In this document: in pieces, positions 32,400-43,593 of the stretch | Layout: each line of letters opens with the position of its first letter | How positions within the stretch are numbered: position 1 is the stretch's first letter | Source: Codonopsis lanceolata | Taxonomy: Eukaryota; Streptophyta; Magnoliopsida; Asterales; Campanulaceae | DNA length: 64,000 nt | Assembly (NCBI GenBank): GCA_013146195.2 | Contig: CM028383.1 | Coordinates: forward strand, 15,523,642-15,587,641 | Direction of reading: 5' to 3' | Notes under the pieces: generated by a model | Told to the model about the DNA's origin: nothing | Databases searched by the model: none | The model's input: only the letters and a program-made list of their open reading frames with translations | Position numbers and translations under genes: made by a program

Positions 32400-33319
32400 A
32401 TAGAATTACTGAACAAATTTTTTCCGTAAAACTAATTCTTAAAAATAAAAAAATAAAAAGTTATGAAGTCAATAAAACAAAAAATAATAATGGAAGTTAT
32501 TAAATTCAAAATAATTTACAAAACAAAAATCATTGTTAACGGTAAAAATAATTTCGTTATTTTGATTTTAGCTTATTTTTTTATCAGAAATTTATTTATT
32601 CATAAAATACAAATATAATTTAATAAAAATAATTATTCAAAAGGAATAACTTATTTGAGTTCACATTCTATTTGAAGAGCGTGAAAAATTTAAGTTTATT
32701 CGAAGGCATTCATTATACAAAGTTTTTGAATAGTATAAAGTGTTCGGAGTTGTCAGGCCATGAATTGACACTTAAAATTAGTGTTCCAGTAATGCTATTG
32801 AGAAACATTGACCGTGCTACAAGGTTGTACAATGGAACAAGACTAATCATCATAAATCTTGGGGATCACATTGTTGAAACAAAAAATTTGAAAGGAAGCA
32901 ATGTTTGAGAAAATGTTTTTATTCCAAGATTGTCATTAATTTATTCGATGTAAGACTGTCTTTCAAGTTCCAGGGAAGACAATTTACATTGATGGCATCA
33001 TATGCAATGACAATTAACAAATTTCAAAGACAATAATTATACGCATGTCTCTTTTAGAAAGAAAAAAAAAGTATGTAGACATAGACAGTTATATGTTATA
33101 GTTTCTAGAGTAGCAAATTATTTTGGTTTGAAGATATTGATATGCAGTGAAGATGAAAAACCATCTAATAACACAACAAATGTTGTGTATAAGAAATTTT
33201 TTTAGAATCTATAATGATTAGTGATATACTTATGTGTAATTGTTAATAAACCGATCATCCTTATTTTATTTATGTACGATTTTGTTGACGTGCGTTTAAC
33301 GCACGGGTTGAAAAACTAG
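32400..33319 (+). mobile_element. Helitron C2 (truncated, helicase remnant)
   Basis: The 3' end is a perfect hairpin GTGCGTTTAACGCAC followed by GGGTTGAAAAACTAG and T. The left part (TTTTTTCCGTAAAACTAATT at about 32418) matches 54511. The interior keeps a Pif1-like helicase tail (32645-33200). The 5' end is not resolved. Confidence 0.65.
32645..33200 (+). pseudogene. Helitron RepHel helicase C-terminal remnant
   Basis: An open stretch (32672-32908) reads KCSELSGHELTLKISVPVML, LLRNIDRA, LYNGTRLIIINLGDHIVET. After frameshifts follow FKFQGRQFTLMASYAMTIN-like and LKILICSEDEK-like pieces. These are the domain 2B/C-terminal motifs of Helitron Pif1 helicases (PVMLLRN, NGTRL, AMTINKSQGQ). The N-terminal Rep nuclease and helicase Walker motifs are absent. 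Confidence 0.7.
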
Positions 33320-33420
33320 TTTATTGATAAACTTGTAGTTACTTATAAGTAGCGGTCATAAAGCTGAAACTATTCTAATCGCTTTATTAGTATATTATAC
33401 AATGAAAATTATTTTAAAAA

Positions 33421-33510
33421 ATCTATGTTGATTGTTGACTTGAAGAAGTCGCCAATAATGAAGATCAGAAAATTTTTGTTGATGGTTAGCATGATTATAT
33501 AAATAGGGAT
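33421..33510 (+). promoter_or_regulatory. Orphan WAK-type promoter fragment
   Basis: GTTGACTTGAAGAAG, then AATAATGAAGAT, GTTGATGGTTAGCATGATTA and a TATATAAATA box (about 33495-33505) match the promoter of the WAK gene at 35627-35711. A W-box core TTGACT lies at 33435-33440. No WAK coding sequence follows, so this is a stranded copy. Confidence 0.6.
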
Positions 33511-33676
33511 TGACTTCTTTAGTTAACTGTTGAGAAAACTTGTTATTTCGTAAAATTAAAGTTTTAATTCTTTCTCTCACTACTTTGAGATTCAACTTTT
33601 GTTCCTCATTTATATAAATACATGATTCTTCACTTATTTATAACATTTTAAAGGTAGATTAGGAGCCTGATAGTAC

Positions 33677-33717
33677 GTAAATTGTATTTTTAAGATTAGT
33701 TTTTGTTAAACCGAAAC

Positions 33718-33797
<80 letters not shown>

Positions 33798-33880
33798 GGC
33801 AAAGGTAAATTTCTTCCTCCAAAATCTCATTTTTGAATTATTGACTTTTGAGTTACTATTTCATTCTTGGCAAAGACTTG
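33677..33880. repeat. Repeat shared with the 3' flank of the KEN gene
   Basis: GTAAATTGTATTTTTAAGAT, TTTTTGTTAAACCGAAACC and, after an AT run (33721-33795), AATGGCAAAGG and TTTTTGAATTATTGACTTTT match 12337-12393 plus 13744-13830. It represents that locus without Helitrons A and B. Confidence 0.75.
33721..33795. repeat. (AT)n microsatellite
   Basis: About 37 AT units. Confidence 0.95.
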
Positions 33881-34229
33881 TGTATGTTAGGATCCGTAAG
33901 ACGGAGCCTCATTTAGGAATTCACGGGTTAATAATTAAATATGTTAATAAATGTCACAATTACTAGTTAGTTGAGTGGGTTAAAGTGATGATTTAAGGTT
34001 TAGCACAAGGTGATTATTGGTTTGAAACCTCTTAGCCCTATTACTTCCATTATTTCATTTTAATGCTCATTAATGAGAAATTTCTCTATTTGCTCCGGTA
34101 CCCCTGCATTTTTAATGTTTGTCGTCGAAATTCTTATGTTTCCCACGCCTTGCAGTTTAATCCTTTGTCAGCTCCATTAGCCATCAGTTAGCATCAATTG
34201 TCTTGGGATACTTGACGGATCCTAACAGA
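33881..34229. other. Gene-less stretch
   Basis: ATCCGTAAGACGGAGC at 33893 has an inverted relative at 34945-34962 (ATCCGTAAGATGGATC on the other strand), so 33890-34965 may be one TIR element. No gene is supported. Confidence 0.35.
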
Positions 34230-34870
34230 CTTTGACGAAATGTTAAATGACACATTTAAAGCCAAACGTGACACATTGAAAGCACAAAAGTGTCACATTT
34301 TAATGTTAAAAGTGACACTATAAAGGGAAATTTATTATAATTCTCATTAAAATACAAAGTAACACTCTTAATACTAAAAAAATGACACATTTATTTAATA
34401 CTAAAAAGTGACACATTTATAATACTAAAAAGTGTCACTTAAAAACAAACGGTGATTATCAAAAGCGACACATTTAATACTAAAACGTAACACTTTCAAT
34501 GCTAAAAAGTGACACTTTTAAGATCAATAACAACTATTTTTAGTTATAAGGTAAAATGACACTTTTAGGGTTAAAAGTAAAACATTTAATGTTAAAAAAT
34601 GACACTTTTAATGTTATAAAGTAACATTTTAATGCCAAATGTAATTGTTTTCATTTATAAAAAAATGAGATATTTTTCAAAGCGAAAGTAACACATTTAA
34701 GACTAAAAGTGGCATATTTAAGTCCAAAAGGTAACACTTTTTTAGGAAAAAAAATTATAATTTTCATTAAAAATGCAAAGTGACACTTCTAAGGTCAAAA
34801 GTGACACATTTTATACTACAAAATGACACTGTTAATAGGAAAAAGTGACACTCTGCATATATAAACATGA
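34230..34870. repeat. GTGACAC minisatellite-like array
   Basis: About 25-30 imperfect units of roughly 20 bp centred on AAAAGTGACAC(A/T)TTTA, in both phases, run through this interval. No coding frame survives. Confidence 0.75.
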
Positions 34871-35193
34871 GGGATGACGTTGTAATTTTTAAAAACTAAA
34901 GGGTTACATTAAAATTTCTGAATTTTACCTCATTTAATTTGGATAGATCCATCTTACGGATAAGAATCCGTAAGATTGTTTTACAGGAAACCACCTCTTA
35001 ATTATTTATCGTTTGAAGTTGAGCAATATATTTCTTAATTTCATATTACTTTTTTTAATTATTAACAATGAAACAAGATACTAGTTTTATTTTTCTTAAT
35101 GCATATATATAGTAATGCAGTGAATAATTAAAAAATTATAACAGGAATAACCTCTTCTTTTGATTAATTAGTTGCTACTTATTAGAACTAATC
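34871..35193. other. Gene-less stretch upstream of the short ORF
   Basis: It contains the inverted ATCCGTAAGA motif at about 34945-34977. The last 50 bp (TAACCTCTTCTTTTGATTAA) are shared with 20660-20710. Confidence 0.4.
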
Positions 35194-35439
35194 ATGAAAT
35201 TAAAGGAAATGGAGACTGTGTATTCGCATTTCACAGGGAAGGCATTAACTGTGTGGGTATTTGACGATGAGAAAGTCAACAATACGCTGGCGGTGGACTA
35301 CGTAAGAAATTGTGACCGGATCAAGATGTCATTTTCCCCGTTTCATAACATTAGTTTTGATCGTCGACTTATTGGACTTTTTCCATCGTGGAAACTGGCC
35401 AAGTATTACCCATACAAACATTCTATCAGTTTGACTTAG
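35194..35439 (+). CDS. Short ORF of unknown function (81 aa), duplicated in the window
   Basis: A complete ATG-to-stop frame with a codon-like, non-repetitive composition. It begins MKLKEMETVYSHFTGKALT, continues WVFDDEKVNNTLAVDYVRN and ends KYYPYKHSISLT. I do not recognise a family; there is no signal peptide or membrane segment. Part of it and its upstream 50 bp recur at 20691-20741/22638-22793, broken by a Helitron, and a third trace occurs at 59711-59755. It is more likely a fragment of a larger gene copied several times than a full gene. Confidence 0.35.
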   Translation: MKLKEMETVYSHFTGKALTVWVFDDEKVNNTLAVDYVRNCDRIKMSFSPFHNISFDRRLIGLFPSWKLAKYYPYKHSISLT

Positions 35440-35575
35440 GGATCGTAATTGGATGGTAATGAATAATTTTGGGTTAGACTATTCTCCATTGCTGTCCCTA
35501 ACTTCCACGTAAAGAATCTATATAGACTCTTTAACTAGTTAATTAAAAATAAAATAGTTAACGTATCTTTTAAAA

Positions 35576-35711
35576 GTCAACGATAGGAAAAAGGAAAAAA
35601 GTAAAGCGAACAATTCTACTTTGTTTGTTGACTTGAAGAAGTTGGCAATAATGATTATGAAGATGAGAAAAATTTAGTTGATGGTCAGCATGAATCATGA
35701 TTATATATATA
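35576..35711 (+). promoter_or_regulatory. WAK promoter with W-boxes and TATA box
   Basis: TTGACT cores, the WRKY-binding W-box, lie at 35628-35633 and in inverse at 35576-35581. TATATATATA at 35702-35711 is a fitting TATA box about 60 bp before the start codon. The GTTGACTTGAAGAAG block is kept in the WAK pseudogene (57792-57806) and the orphan promoter (33434). Confidence 0.55.
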
Positions 35712-35768
35712 GTACACGAATGGAGCACCAACTTACAGTCAAACCAAAGGGAAAAAAGGAAAAAAAAA

Positions 35769-38204
35769 ATGAGAAAAGAAATAGTGTTTGGAGTGATGGT
35801 GGTAATATGGTTAATCAAAGCAACAATAGGAAGAGCAGCAATGGCAAAGCCCGGTTGTCAAGATACATGTGGAAACGTTACCATTCCATACCCGTTTGGT
35901 ATTGGATCCGGTTGCTCCGCCAACCACACCTTCACAATTACTTGCAACAACTCTAAACCTTTCCTCAATAGCATCAATCTGGAGGTCCTCGAAATTCGAT
36001 TGGCCTATAATGGACAGTCCCCGTCCATTCGTGTAAATGGCCCGGTAACCTCGTCGAATTGTCCTACAGGTGGTATCAGTACTGGCCCCCGAACATACTT
36101 GAATTTGTCTGCAACTCCTTTTTCGGTCAACAACATCTCCAATATATTCACTGGGATTGGATGCAACAATGTGGCACAATTGTTCGATGCCACTACAAAC
36201 CAAGGAAGAACACCGATAGTAGAGTGTGTGTCCATGTGCAGCAGCAATTATATTAGTAGTAATGGGAGTGGATGCTACGGAACCAATTGCTGCCAGAAGT
36301 CATTCCCTCCATTATCTTCCAAGGATGTTAGTGTGTCTTTGTCAAGTATTCCTTCTATGAATTCTAACAACACAAGTGGATGCAATTATGGGTTTCTTGT
36401 GGAGAAGGAATGGTTTAGTAACTTGACACATCCCTTCGCCCTCGAAGGAAGGAAAAATATTCCTCTTGTGCTGGATTGGAAGACAGACGAAAAATGCTAT
36501 TATTGTGAGTCATATCTTGGTTTGTTTGGTAGAGGACATAGCTGCACCAATTCAAAGTACTGCTCTTGCGACGGTGGGAACTTCGAAGGAAACGCTTATT
36601 TGCAAAATGGATGCCAAGGTCGATCCCACACACCCTACTAGCTTTAAATTCTTGACATATATAGTAATACTAAATCAGTAATATACTTACTTTGTTTGAT
36701 GTTCGTTTACAGTTATTGACCAGTGCGTGAATTCGACCATGTGCGCTGACAACATGATCTGCATAAAAAATAAACGATCCGGCAATCGTTGTGATTTTCC
36801 TCCCAAATCAAAAACCTTAATGTTTGCTATCGTAGGTAAGAACTCTTCTCTTTTTGAGGGTGTCGTAGAAAAATATGCTTTAATCATGGTACACACAAAA
36901 GAAGGGAGATGGATTGGGTGCTAATAGTTTTGATTGTCTCTGGTTTCATGATTAATTTCCTATAAATACAAGAAACATCACAAGAATGAATTAACCATTA
37001 TCTGACCTTTTCGTTAATGTCTTTTATCGTAGGTATTAGCAGTGGTCTTGGGGGACTGTTTCTTATTACTGGTGCGTGGTGGTCATGGAAAATAATCAAG
37101 AGACGAAAGAAGGCTAAGCTCCGGAAAAAATTCTTCAAGCGAAATGGTGGTTTGTTATTACAACAACAATTGACTACGGCTGAACAAGGATTTGTTGAAA
37201 AAATCAAAGTGTTCACTTCCAAGGAGCTAGAAAAGGCCACCGATGGCTACAATGAGAATCGCATCCTTGGTCATGGAGGTCAGGGCACTGTTTACAAAGG
37301 AATGTTGACGGATGGAAAAATTGTAGCAATTAAGAAGTCAAAATTGGTGGATGAGGAAAAACTCGAAGAATTCATCAACGAGGTTGTCATCTTATCGCAG
37401 ATTAACCACAGAAATGTGGTCAAATTGCATGGGTGCTGTTTGGAAACAGAAGTTCCGCTGCTTGTTTACGATTTCATTCCAAATGGAACCCTTTTCCAGT
37501 ATTTACATCATCAACAAAATGAAGACTTTCCACTTTCGTGGGATGTTCGCTTAAGGATTGCTTCAGAAGTTGCAGAAGCTCTTTCTTACCTACACTCTGC
37601 AGCTTCGCAACCAATTTTTCATCGTGACATCAAGTCTACTAATATACTTTTGGATGAAAAATACAGAGCAAAGGTGGCTGACTTTGGGACATCAAGATCA
37701 ATTACTATTGATCAAACTCACATGACAACAAAAGTACAAGGAACATTTGGATACTTCGACCCCGAGTACTTCCAATCAAGTCAATTTACTGCAAAAAGTG
37801 ATGTTTATAGTTTTGGGGTAGTTCTTCTTGAACTCTTAACTGGCCAGAAAGCTGTTTTGCCAGAAGGGCGAGGTTTAGCAACCTATTTTATGCTTAGCAT
37901 GAATGAAAATCGTTTAATTGATATTATTGATGCTCAAGTTCTGGAAGAAGGTGGAAAAGAAGAGATTAATCGAGTTGCCAACTTAGCACAAAGATGCTTG
38001 AATTTGAGTGGAAAACAAAGGCCAACAATGAAAGAAGTCGCAATGGAGTTGGAAGTTATTCGAATCTCGCCCATAGCTTTTCCTCCTAGTCAAGAGCATT
38101 ATGAAGTGGTTGATGATCGTAGCATCATGGAACTACCTCAGCCTTGGGACAATGATTCAATTTCTATAACATCTAGCGTGGAAGATAAGCCTGTGTTATT
38201 CTAA
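35769..38204 (+). CDS. Wall-associated receptor kinase-like protein (WAK/WAKL)
   Basis: Exons 35769-36618, 36713-36835 and 37033-38204 join in phase to 714 aa. Order: signal peptide (about 1-25), a galacturonan-binding GUB_WAK domain (CGNVTIPYPFGIGSGC at about 34-49 and many paired Cys), a short Cys-containing EGF-like remnant in exon 2, a membrane span (about 326-345), then a Ser/Thr kinase. All kinase motifs are present: Gly loop GHGGQG (404-409), Lys425 in VAIKK, Glu441, HRD (521-523), DFG (541-543), DPE (567-569). It should sit in the plasma membrane, bind pectin outside and signal inside. The family works in cell-wall sensing, growth and pathogen response. The start follows an A-rich leader and gives a good signal peptide. 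A truncated paralogue lies at 57872. Confidence 0.92.
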
Positions 38205-38965
38205 CTAGTATACGCACACTAGTGATGTGATTTGTCCCAATATTTGTCCTTGGGTACGTTAGCCGGATGGATTTGGAAATTGTTCATTTCAAAACCCTTC
38301 ATTTTCTCTATTTTTCTATTGCTATCATGCCAAGTCATTTGATAAAGTAATCCGACTATGGTTTGCTCAAACCAAAGTGAATGATGTCGTTCTGAATTAA
38401 AACATAAAACTGCAATAGTAGCTAGGATTCAAGAGATGCAACTGAAATCAGAGATGCATTGACTAAACATAATTGAATAATAAACAGCGAAAGACTTTAA
38501 ATAATAAAAAAGTAAATGAAATTAGAGGTTTAACTTTCAATCTACTAGTAATACTTGTAGATCTCGTCTTACGGCAAAAACACTTTCACCAAAAAGATTG
38601 TATGCTTTACAACTTAACAAATAAATAGTGAAATATAACAAAATAGGATAACTGCATAAAAAACCTCGACCTATTTTAGGTATTGCAAATTGAACACCGA
38701 CAATTGTTTATAGGTTTATTGAAACTCAGCCTATTTTTTATGTTTCAATTAGAACCCTTCGTCCATTTAACCCATTAAATGGTAACGGTCTGTTGAAAAG
38801 GATGCTAACATGGCATCCTACGTGGACTTGGTGGGAGCCAAAACTAATTTCCCATCAATTTTATTTCATTATAAACCTTGTACAAATTTTGTAATTTTAT
38901 AAAAAACCCTAAAATTTATTTTCACCAAATAAAGCATTAAAATTTAAAATAATGTTATGAAAGTC
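38205..38965. other. WAK 3' flank and gene-less stretch
   Basis: No ORF is supported. 38640-38950 reads like decayed transposon sequence (ACCTCGACCTATTTTAGG, TTTAACCCATTAAATGG) without clear ends. Confidence 0.45.
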
Positions 38966-39130
38966 AAAGAAGCTACCTAGCTATAGCTAGGTAGTTGTAT
39001 CCGTAGCATTGCATAAGTTTATCACCTACACTGTACTCAACTGTTTTGCACAATTATTTCGCGTCCCTCCTTCGGCTATAAATACCGAGGAATGGAATGA
39101 TATTGGTACAACGGCTTCAGTTATTGAAAA

Positions 39131-39178
<48 letters not shown>

Positions 39179-39235
39179 CACTTTAGTCATAAGTTTTGTA
39201 GTTATTTTATAACAGGTTATCAGCACGATCGTTCT
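38966..39235 (+). mobile_element. Copia LTR end with primer-binding-like site
   Basis: GTAGCATTG, GGCTATAAATACCGAGGAA, a CT run (39130-39173) and GTTATTTTATAACA lead into GGTTATCAGCACGATCG. Such a GGTTATCAGCACG motif often follows the 5' LTR of plant Copia elements. No gag-pol follows. A weaker relative lies at 17560-17725. Confidence 0.5.
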
Positions 39236-39398
39236 ATTCTGAACATTCCCACCAATAAAAATTTCCGCCGATATATTTTCATTTATGTTACTGTCTTACC
39301 TTAATTTATATCGTAAATCACAATTATTAAGATCGGCTGGCTGAGCCACCGTCGATAATAAATTGTGAGATGACGAAATAATAATTTATTATTTAACG

Positions 39399-39401
<3 letters not shown>

Positions 39402-39461
<60 letters not shown>
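39402..39461. repeat. (AT)n microsatellite
   Basis: About 30 AT units. Confidence 0.95.
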
Positions 39462-39464
<3 letters not shown>

Positions 39465-39531
39465 AATTGTTATGCTTTCAATTCGTTATACGGATAATTT
39501 TATTATTGATTCTTAAACACCCACCTGAAAG

Positions 39532-39776
39532 GCTTGCCGAGTAACGTGGCGTGAATAAATATGCAATAGTAATCCTGTGTGGAACGGTAATAATAAAATA
39601 TAAAGTTACTTTATTTGTGATCAACTTATTACCCCTGATAAGTTACTTTATGCAATAGTAATCATGCTTGCCGAGTAACGTGGCGTGAATAAATATGCAA
39701 TAGTAATCCTGTGTGGAACGGTAATAATAAAATATAAAGTTACTTTATTTGTGATCAACTTATTACCCCTGATAAG
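39532..39776. repeat. Tandem duplication, period 134 bp
   Basis: A 110-bp block starting GCTTGCCGAGTAACGTGGCG and ending CCCCTGATAAG occurs at 39532-39641 and 39666-39776 with almost no differences, so the duplication is recent. Confidence 0.9.
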
Positions 39777-39940
39777 ATTTATATTTACACATAATATAAA
39801 TGCAATTCTATCAAATCATATTTTTTTACATTTTTTCTTTCTCCTCCAACGGCTATTAACGGCCATAAACGGTCATTTTTTTTACTCCATAAATACACCA
39901 ACATCTCAATTCTTAACTCATATTTTAACTACCTCCTTAC

Positions 39941-40145
39941 TGTAATACCCTAATCATACATCGGGTAGATGTGAGATTTGTGTTTGATTTATAAGGTAGT
40001 CATGCGCTACTACTAGGCACCAACATCATCCATGGATTTTTGGGTCGGCTTGTGGTGGGCCTGATGACCCAAGGTGTTGCGGCTCAGTGGGCCAGTGATG
40101 TGGGCTACACGTAGCGGACCGGGCTCTCGAGCTCGGGGCGTTACA
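39941..40145 (+). repeat. Gypsy 5' LTR (short or truncated)
   Basis: It starts TGTAATACCC and ends GGGGCGTTACA, directly before AATGATATCAGAGC, which is close to the initiator-tRNA-Met primer binding site TGGTATCAGAGC (40148-40159). Confidence 0.65.
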
Positions 40146-40832
40146 AATGATATCAGAGCTTAGGCTTTAGATCCGAATGGTCTTAGGATTTAGAAACCGT
40201 TCGATTTAGAAATATACGATAGTTTTAAGATCTTGATTTTGTTCATTGAGAAATGATGGTAGCTTTAAGTTCTACTAATGTTAAGTGGGGTTTACTATCA
40301 CGTTGCTTCATTGGGACTTACGTTAAATATAGTACGATGACAAGATTGATAAAGACGATTGGAGATATATATAGGTTACCATCTCTTCCTTCGTTTGTGT
40401 AACTCTTTGAGGTAATACTTACGTCTGAGGGCAAATAGATAAGTCTAGGTTTGATTCTTTAGGGCATTGAAGTATCTTTCTCGATAAGCATTTTAGGAAT
40501 TCTCCTTATGGTTTAATTTGATTGATAGATCATGTGTGTTAGATTATAAGATATACTTTGATATCGGGGATAATTAGAGGTTTCATAATAGAAACTTTTG
40601 AAGTTTGAATAAATAGAAACTTGGATGTTGCTTTGTGATTTGAATTAATAAGAACCTTAGATACGGTTAATTATTGAAATGGAATTTCGTTACTTTCTAT
40701 TTATTTTTAAAAAAAATAATCTATTTTTATTATGATTATAATAGTGCACATGATCGATTGGAGTGACTTTACGAGTTAGCAGTTCACTCAAGATAGACTG
40801 ACTCTTTATATCGTTTAGTAATAAGTCACATT

Positions 40833-43494
40833 CGCTACAACAATAATGAGTTTTCACAACATTTATTGCACAACGTTTTTTGAAAAACGTTGTAATTGAT
40901 CCATTTAACACAACGTTCACATAGAAAACGTTGTATTTTAATTTTTTTACATTTTTTTACAACGTTTTAAAAATAAACGTTGTATTATTTGCAACGTTTT
41001 ATAAAAACGTTGTTAAATTCCTTTCACAATGCCTACCACCGGCGTTTTTAAAAAATGTTGTAAACGAAAAAAAAAGCGGCATAATTTCCCAGCGCAATGC
41101 AATTTTTTCCGGCCCCTTATCGATCTATTACCGATTTCGTGGGGCGGCATAATCCTCTCAAGCTCTTCAAAATTTCGCCTCTCTCAAGGTCTCTCTTCAA
41201 TCCTACGAATCAACAAGGTAAGTCATAAGATTTTCATTCTAACTCTCATAAAAATAAGCTTGCTCATCTTCCTCTGTTTCTTTTCCCCTTTCACACAGAT
41301 TTCGTGGGAAGAATTAGGGCTTAGGGCTTTAGGCTTGTTTGCTCACTTGAATTGTGGCTTCATCTGGTAAGCACCTCTCTCTTTCCTTATGTAATTTTGT
41401 GCCCTAAACCATGTAACTATGCCATAATACATAACCTCTGTTGCTCTGCCCTAAAATCCATTTTTTTATGAATTTACCTATATTAATAATGCATCGTGAT
41501 TCAAATTTTGGTTCCTTGCTTGAATAATGATGGTTGTTGTTTGATTACATGTTTTATCATTTATTTACAAACTCCAATTTTGTTGATTTAATTCGGTAAA
41601 GGCCAAATTAGAAACTCTTTTGTTTTGTTAATCTATGAAAGAATTTTTGATTTAGTTTGTGGGCAAGAATTCAGTGATGAAATTCCTAATAGTCCTTGCC
41701 AAGTTTTTTAATTCTATCACTCTATTTATTAGAAGTACCTCGACCAACATTGTATTTTCTCTATTACGATTACTATTTTCTTAGCGGCATTATCTTGGCG
41801 TAAGTAAAACCAATAGTGGAACACATGTCCCCCTTCCTCGTGTGGTTTTCTGCTTGTTTGTTGTCTAGGTCGGTATAAATCTTTAAATCTATAATCAAAA
41901 TTGTTATTTCAATCAAAAGAAAAAAATCAATTGCATTTGTAATAACTATTGGCTTTAGGAAAAGAGAGCGACTTGGGGCAAATTATTACTTACCACTTGT
42001 TGATGCTTCTTTTTCTTATTGCCCTACATGTGAATCCTTCGTTGTACATTTATGCCTCGACAACGCCGCCCCAATTCAAGTGAAGGTGGAGGGTGCAGGT
42101 AGCGACAACCACTCTTAATACTTTTTCAGATCCCTTATGAATTTAATTCCTACCCCTCAAGTAGTCGGTACAAACAGAAGCGCAAAGTATTAAGAGTGGT
42201 TGTCAGGCTACCTAAAGCACCCTCCACCTTCACTTGGAATTGGGGTGACAGTGTCGAGGCATAAATGTACAACACCAAGGATTCACAGTGTAGGGCAATA
42301 AGAAAAAGAAGCATCAACAAGAGGTAAGTAATAACCCGCCCGTGGAAGTCGCTTCTTTTCCTAAAGCCAATAGTTATTACAAATGCAATTGATTTTTTTT
42401 CTTTTGATTGAAATAACAATTTTGTTTATAGATTTAAAGATTTATACCGACCTAGACAACAAACGTAAGCTGCAAAACCACACGAGGAAGGGGGACATGT
42501 GTTCCACTATTGGTTTTTACCGTTACGCCAAGATAATGTCGCTAAGAAAATAGTAATTGTAATAGAGAAAATACAATGTTCGTCGAGATACTTCTAATAA
42601 ATAGAGTGATAGAATTAAAAACTTGGCAGCAGGACTATTACGAATTTCATCACCGAATTCTTGCCCACAAACTAAATCAAAAATTCTTTCATAGATTAAC
42701 AAAACAAAAGAGTTTCTAATTTGGCCTTTACCGAATTAAATCAACAAAATTGGAGTTTGTAAATAAATGATAAAACATGTAATCAAACAGCAACCATCAT
42801 TATTCAAGCAAGGAACCAAAATTTGAATCACAGTACGACATTAATATAAGTAAATTCATTAAAAAAATAGATTTTAGGGCAGAGCAACAGAGGTTATGTA
42901 TTATGGCATAGTTACATGGTTTAGGGCACAAAATTACATGAGGAAAGAGAGAGGTGCTTACCAGATGAAGCCACAATTCAAGTGAGCAAACAAGCCTAAA
43001 GCCCTAAGCCCTAATTCTTCCCACGAAATCTGTGTGAAAGGGGAAAAGAAACAGAGGAAGATGAGCAAGCTTATTTTTATGAGAGTTAGGATGGAAATCT
43101 TATGACTTACCTTGTCGATTCGTAGGATTGAAGAGAGACCTTGAGAGAGGCGAAATTTTGAAGAGCTTGAGAGGATTATGCCGCTAGTCCCACGAAATCG
43201 CGTAATAGATCGATAAGGGCCGGAAAAATTACATTACGCTGGGAAATTATGCGCGCTTTTTTTTTGGGTTTACAACATTTTTTAAAAAACGCTGTGGTAG
43301 GCATTGTGAAAGGAATTTAACAACGTTTTTTATAAAAACGTTGCACGAATAATACAACATTTATTTTTAAAAAAATGTAAAAAAATTAAAATACAGCGTT
43401 TTCTATGTGAACGTTGTGTTAAATGGATCAATTACAACGTTTTTCAAAAAACGATGTGCAATAAATGTTGTGAAAACTCATTATTGTTGTAGTG
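40833..43494. mobile_element. CACTA-type foldback element with 1.3-kb arms
   Basis: The right end reads CACTACAACAATAATGAG on the minus strand, and the left end is the same with one change (CGCTACAACAA). The two halves, about 40833-42122 and 42186-43494, are near-perfect inverted copies around a 60-bp spacer. Subterminal palindromes such as ACAACGTTTTTTGAAAAACG recur at both ends, as in CACTA elements. No transposase ORF is found; ORFs inside are fragments. A transcript would fold into a long hairpin. Confidence 0.8.
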
Positions 43495-43593
43495 GCACCA
43501 GCTCAGCCTGTAGCCCCAGTTCAACCTACAGGCAAAGACCCGCTATAAATTTTTCAGAAGCGCAACCCAAAATCGTTTACAGGAGCACCTGGC

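Noticed and set aside
33703..33966. Ile/Tyr repeat ORF
   Set aside because: It is an AT microsatellite translated by chance.
40931..41370. ORFs in the CACTA arm as genes
   Set aside because: They lie inside the inverted repeat with no recognised family; the opposite arm gives matching partial frames.
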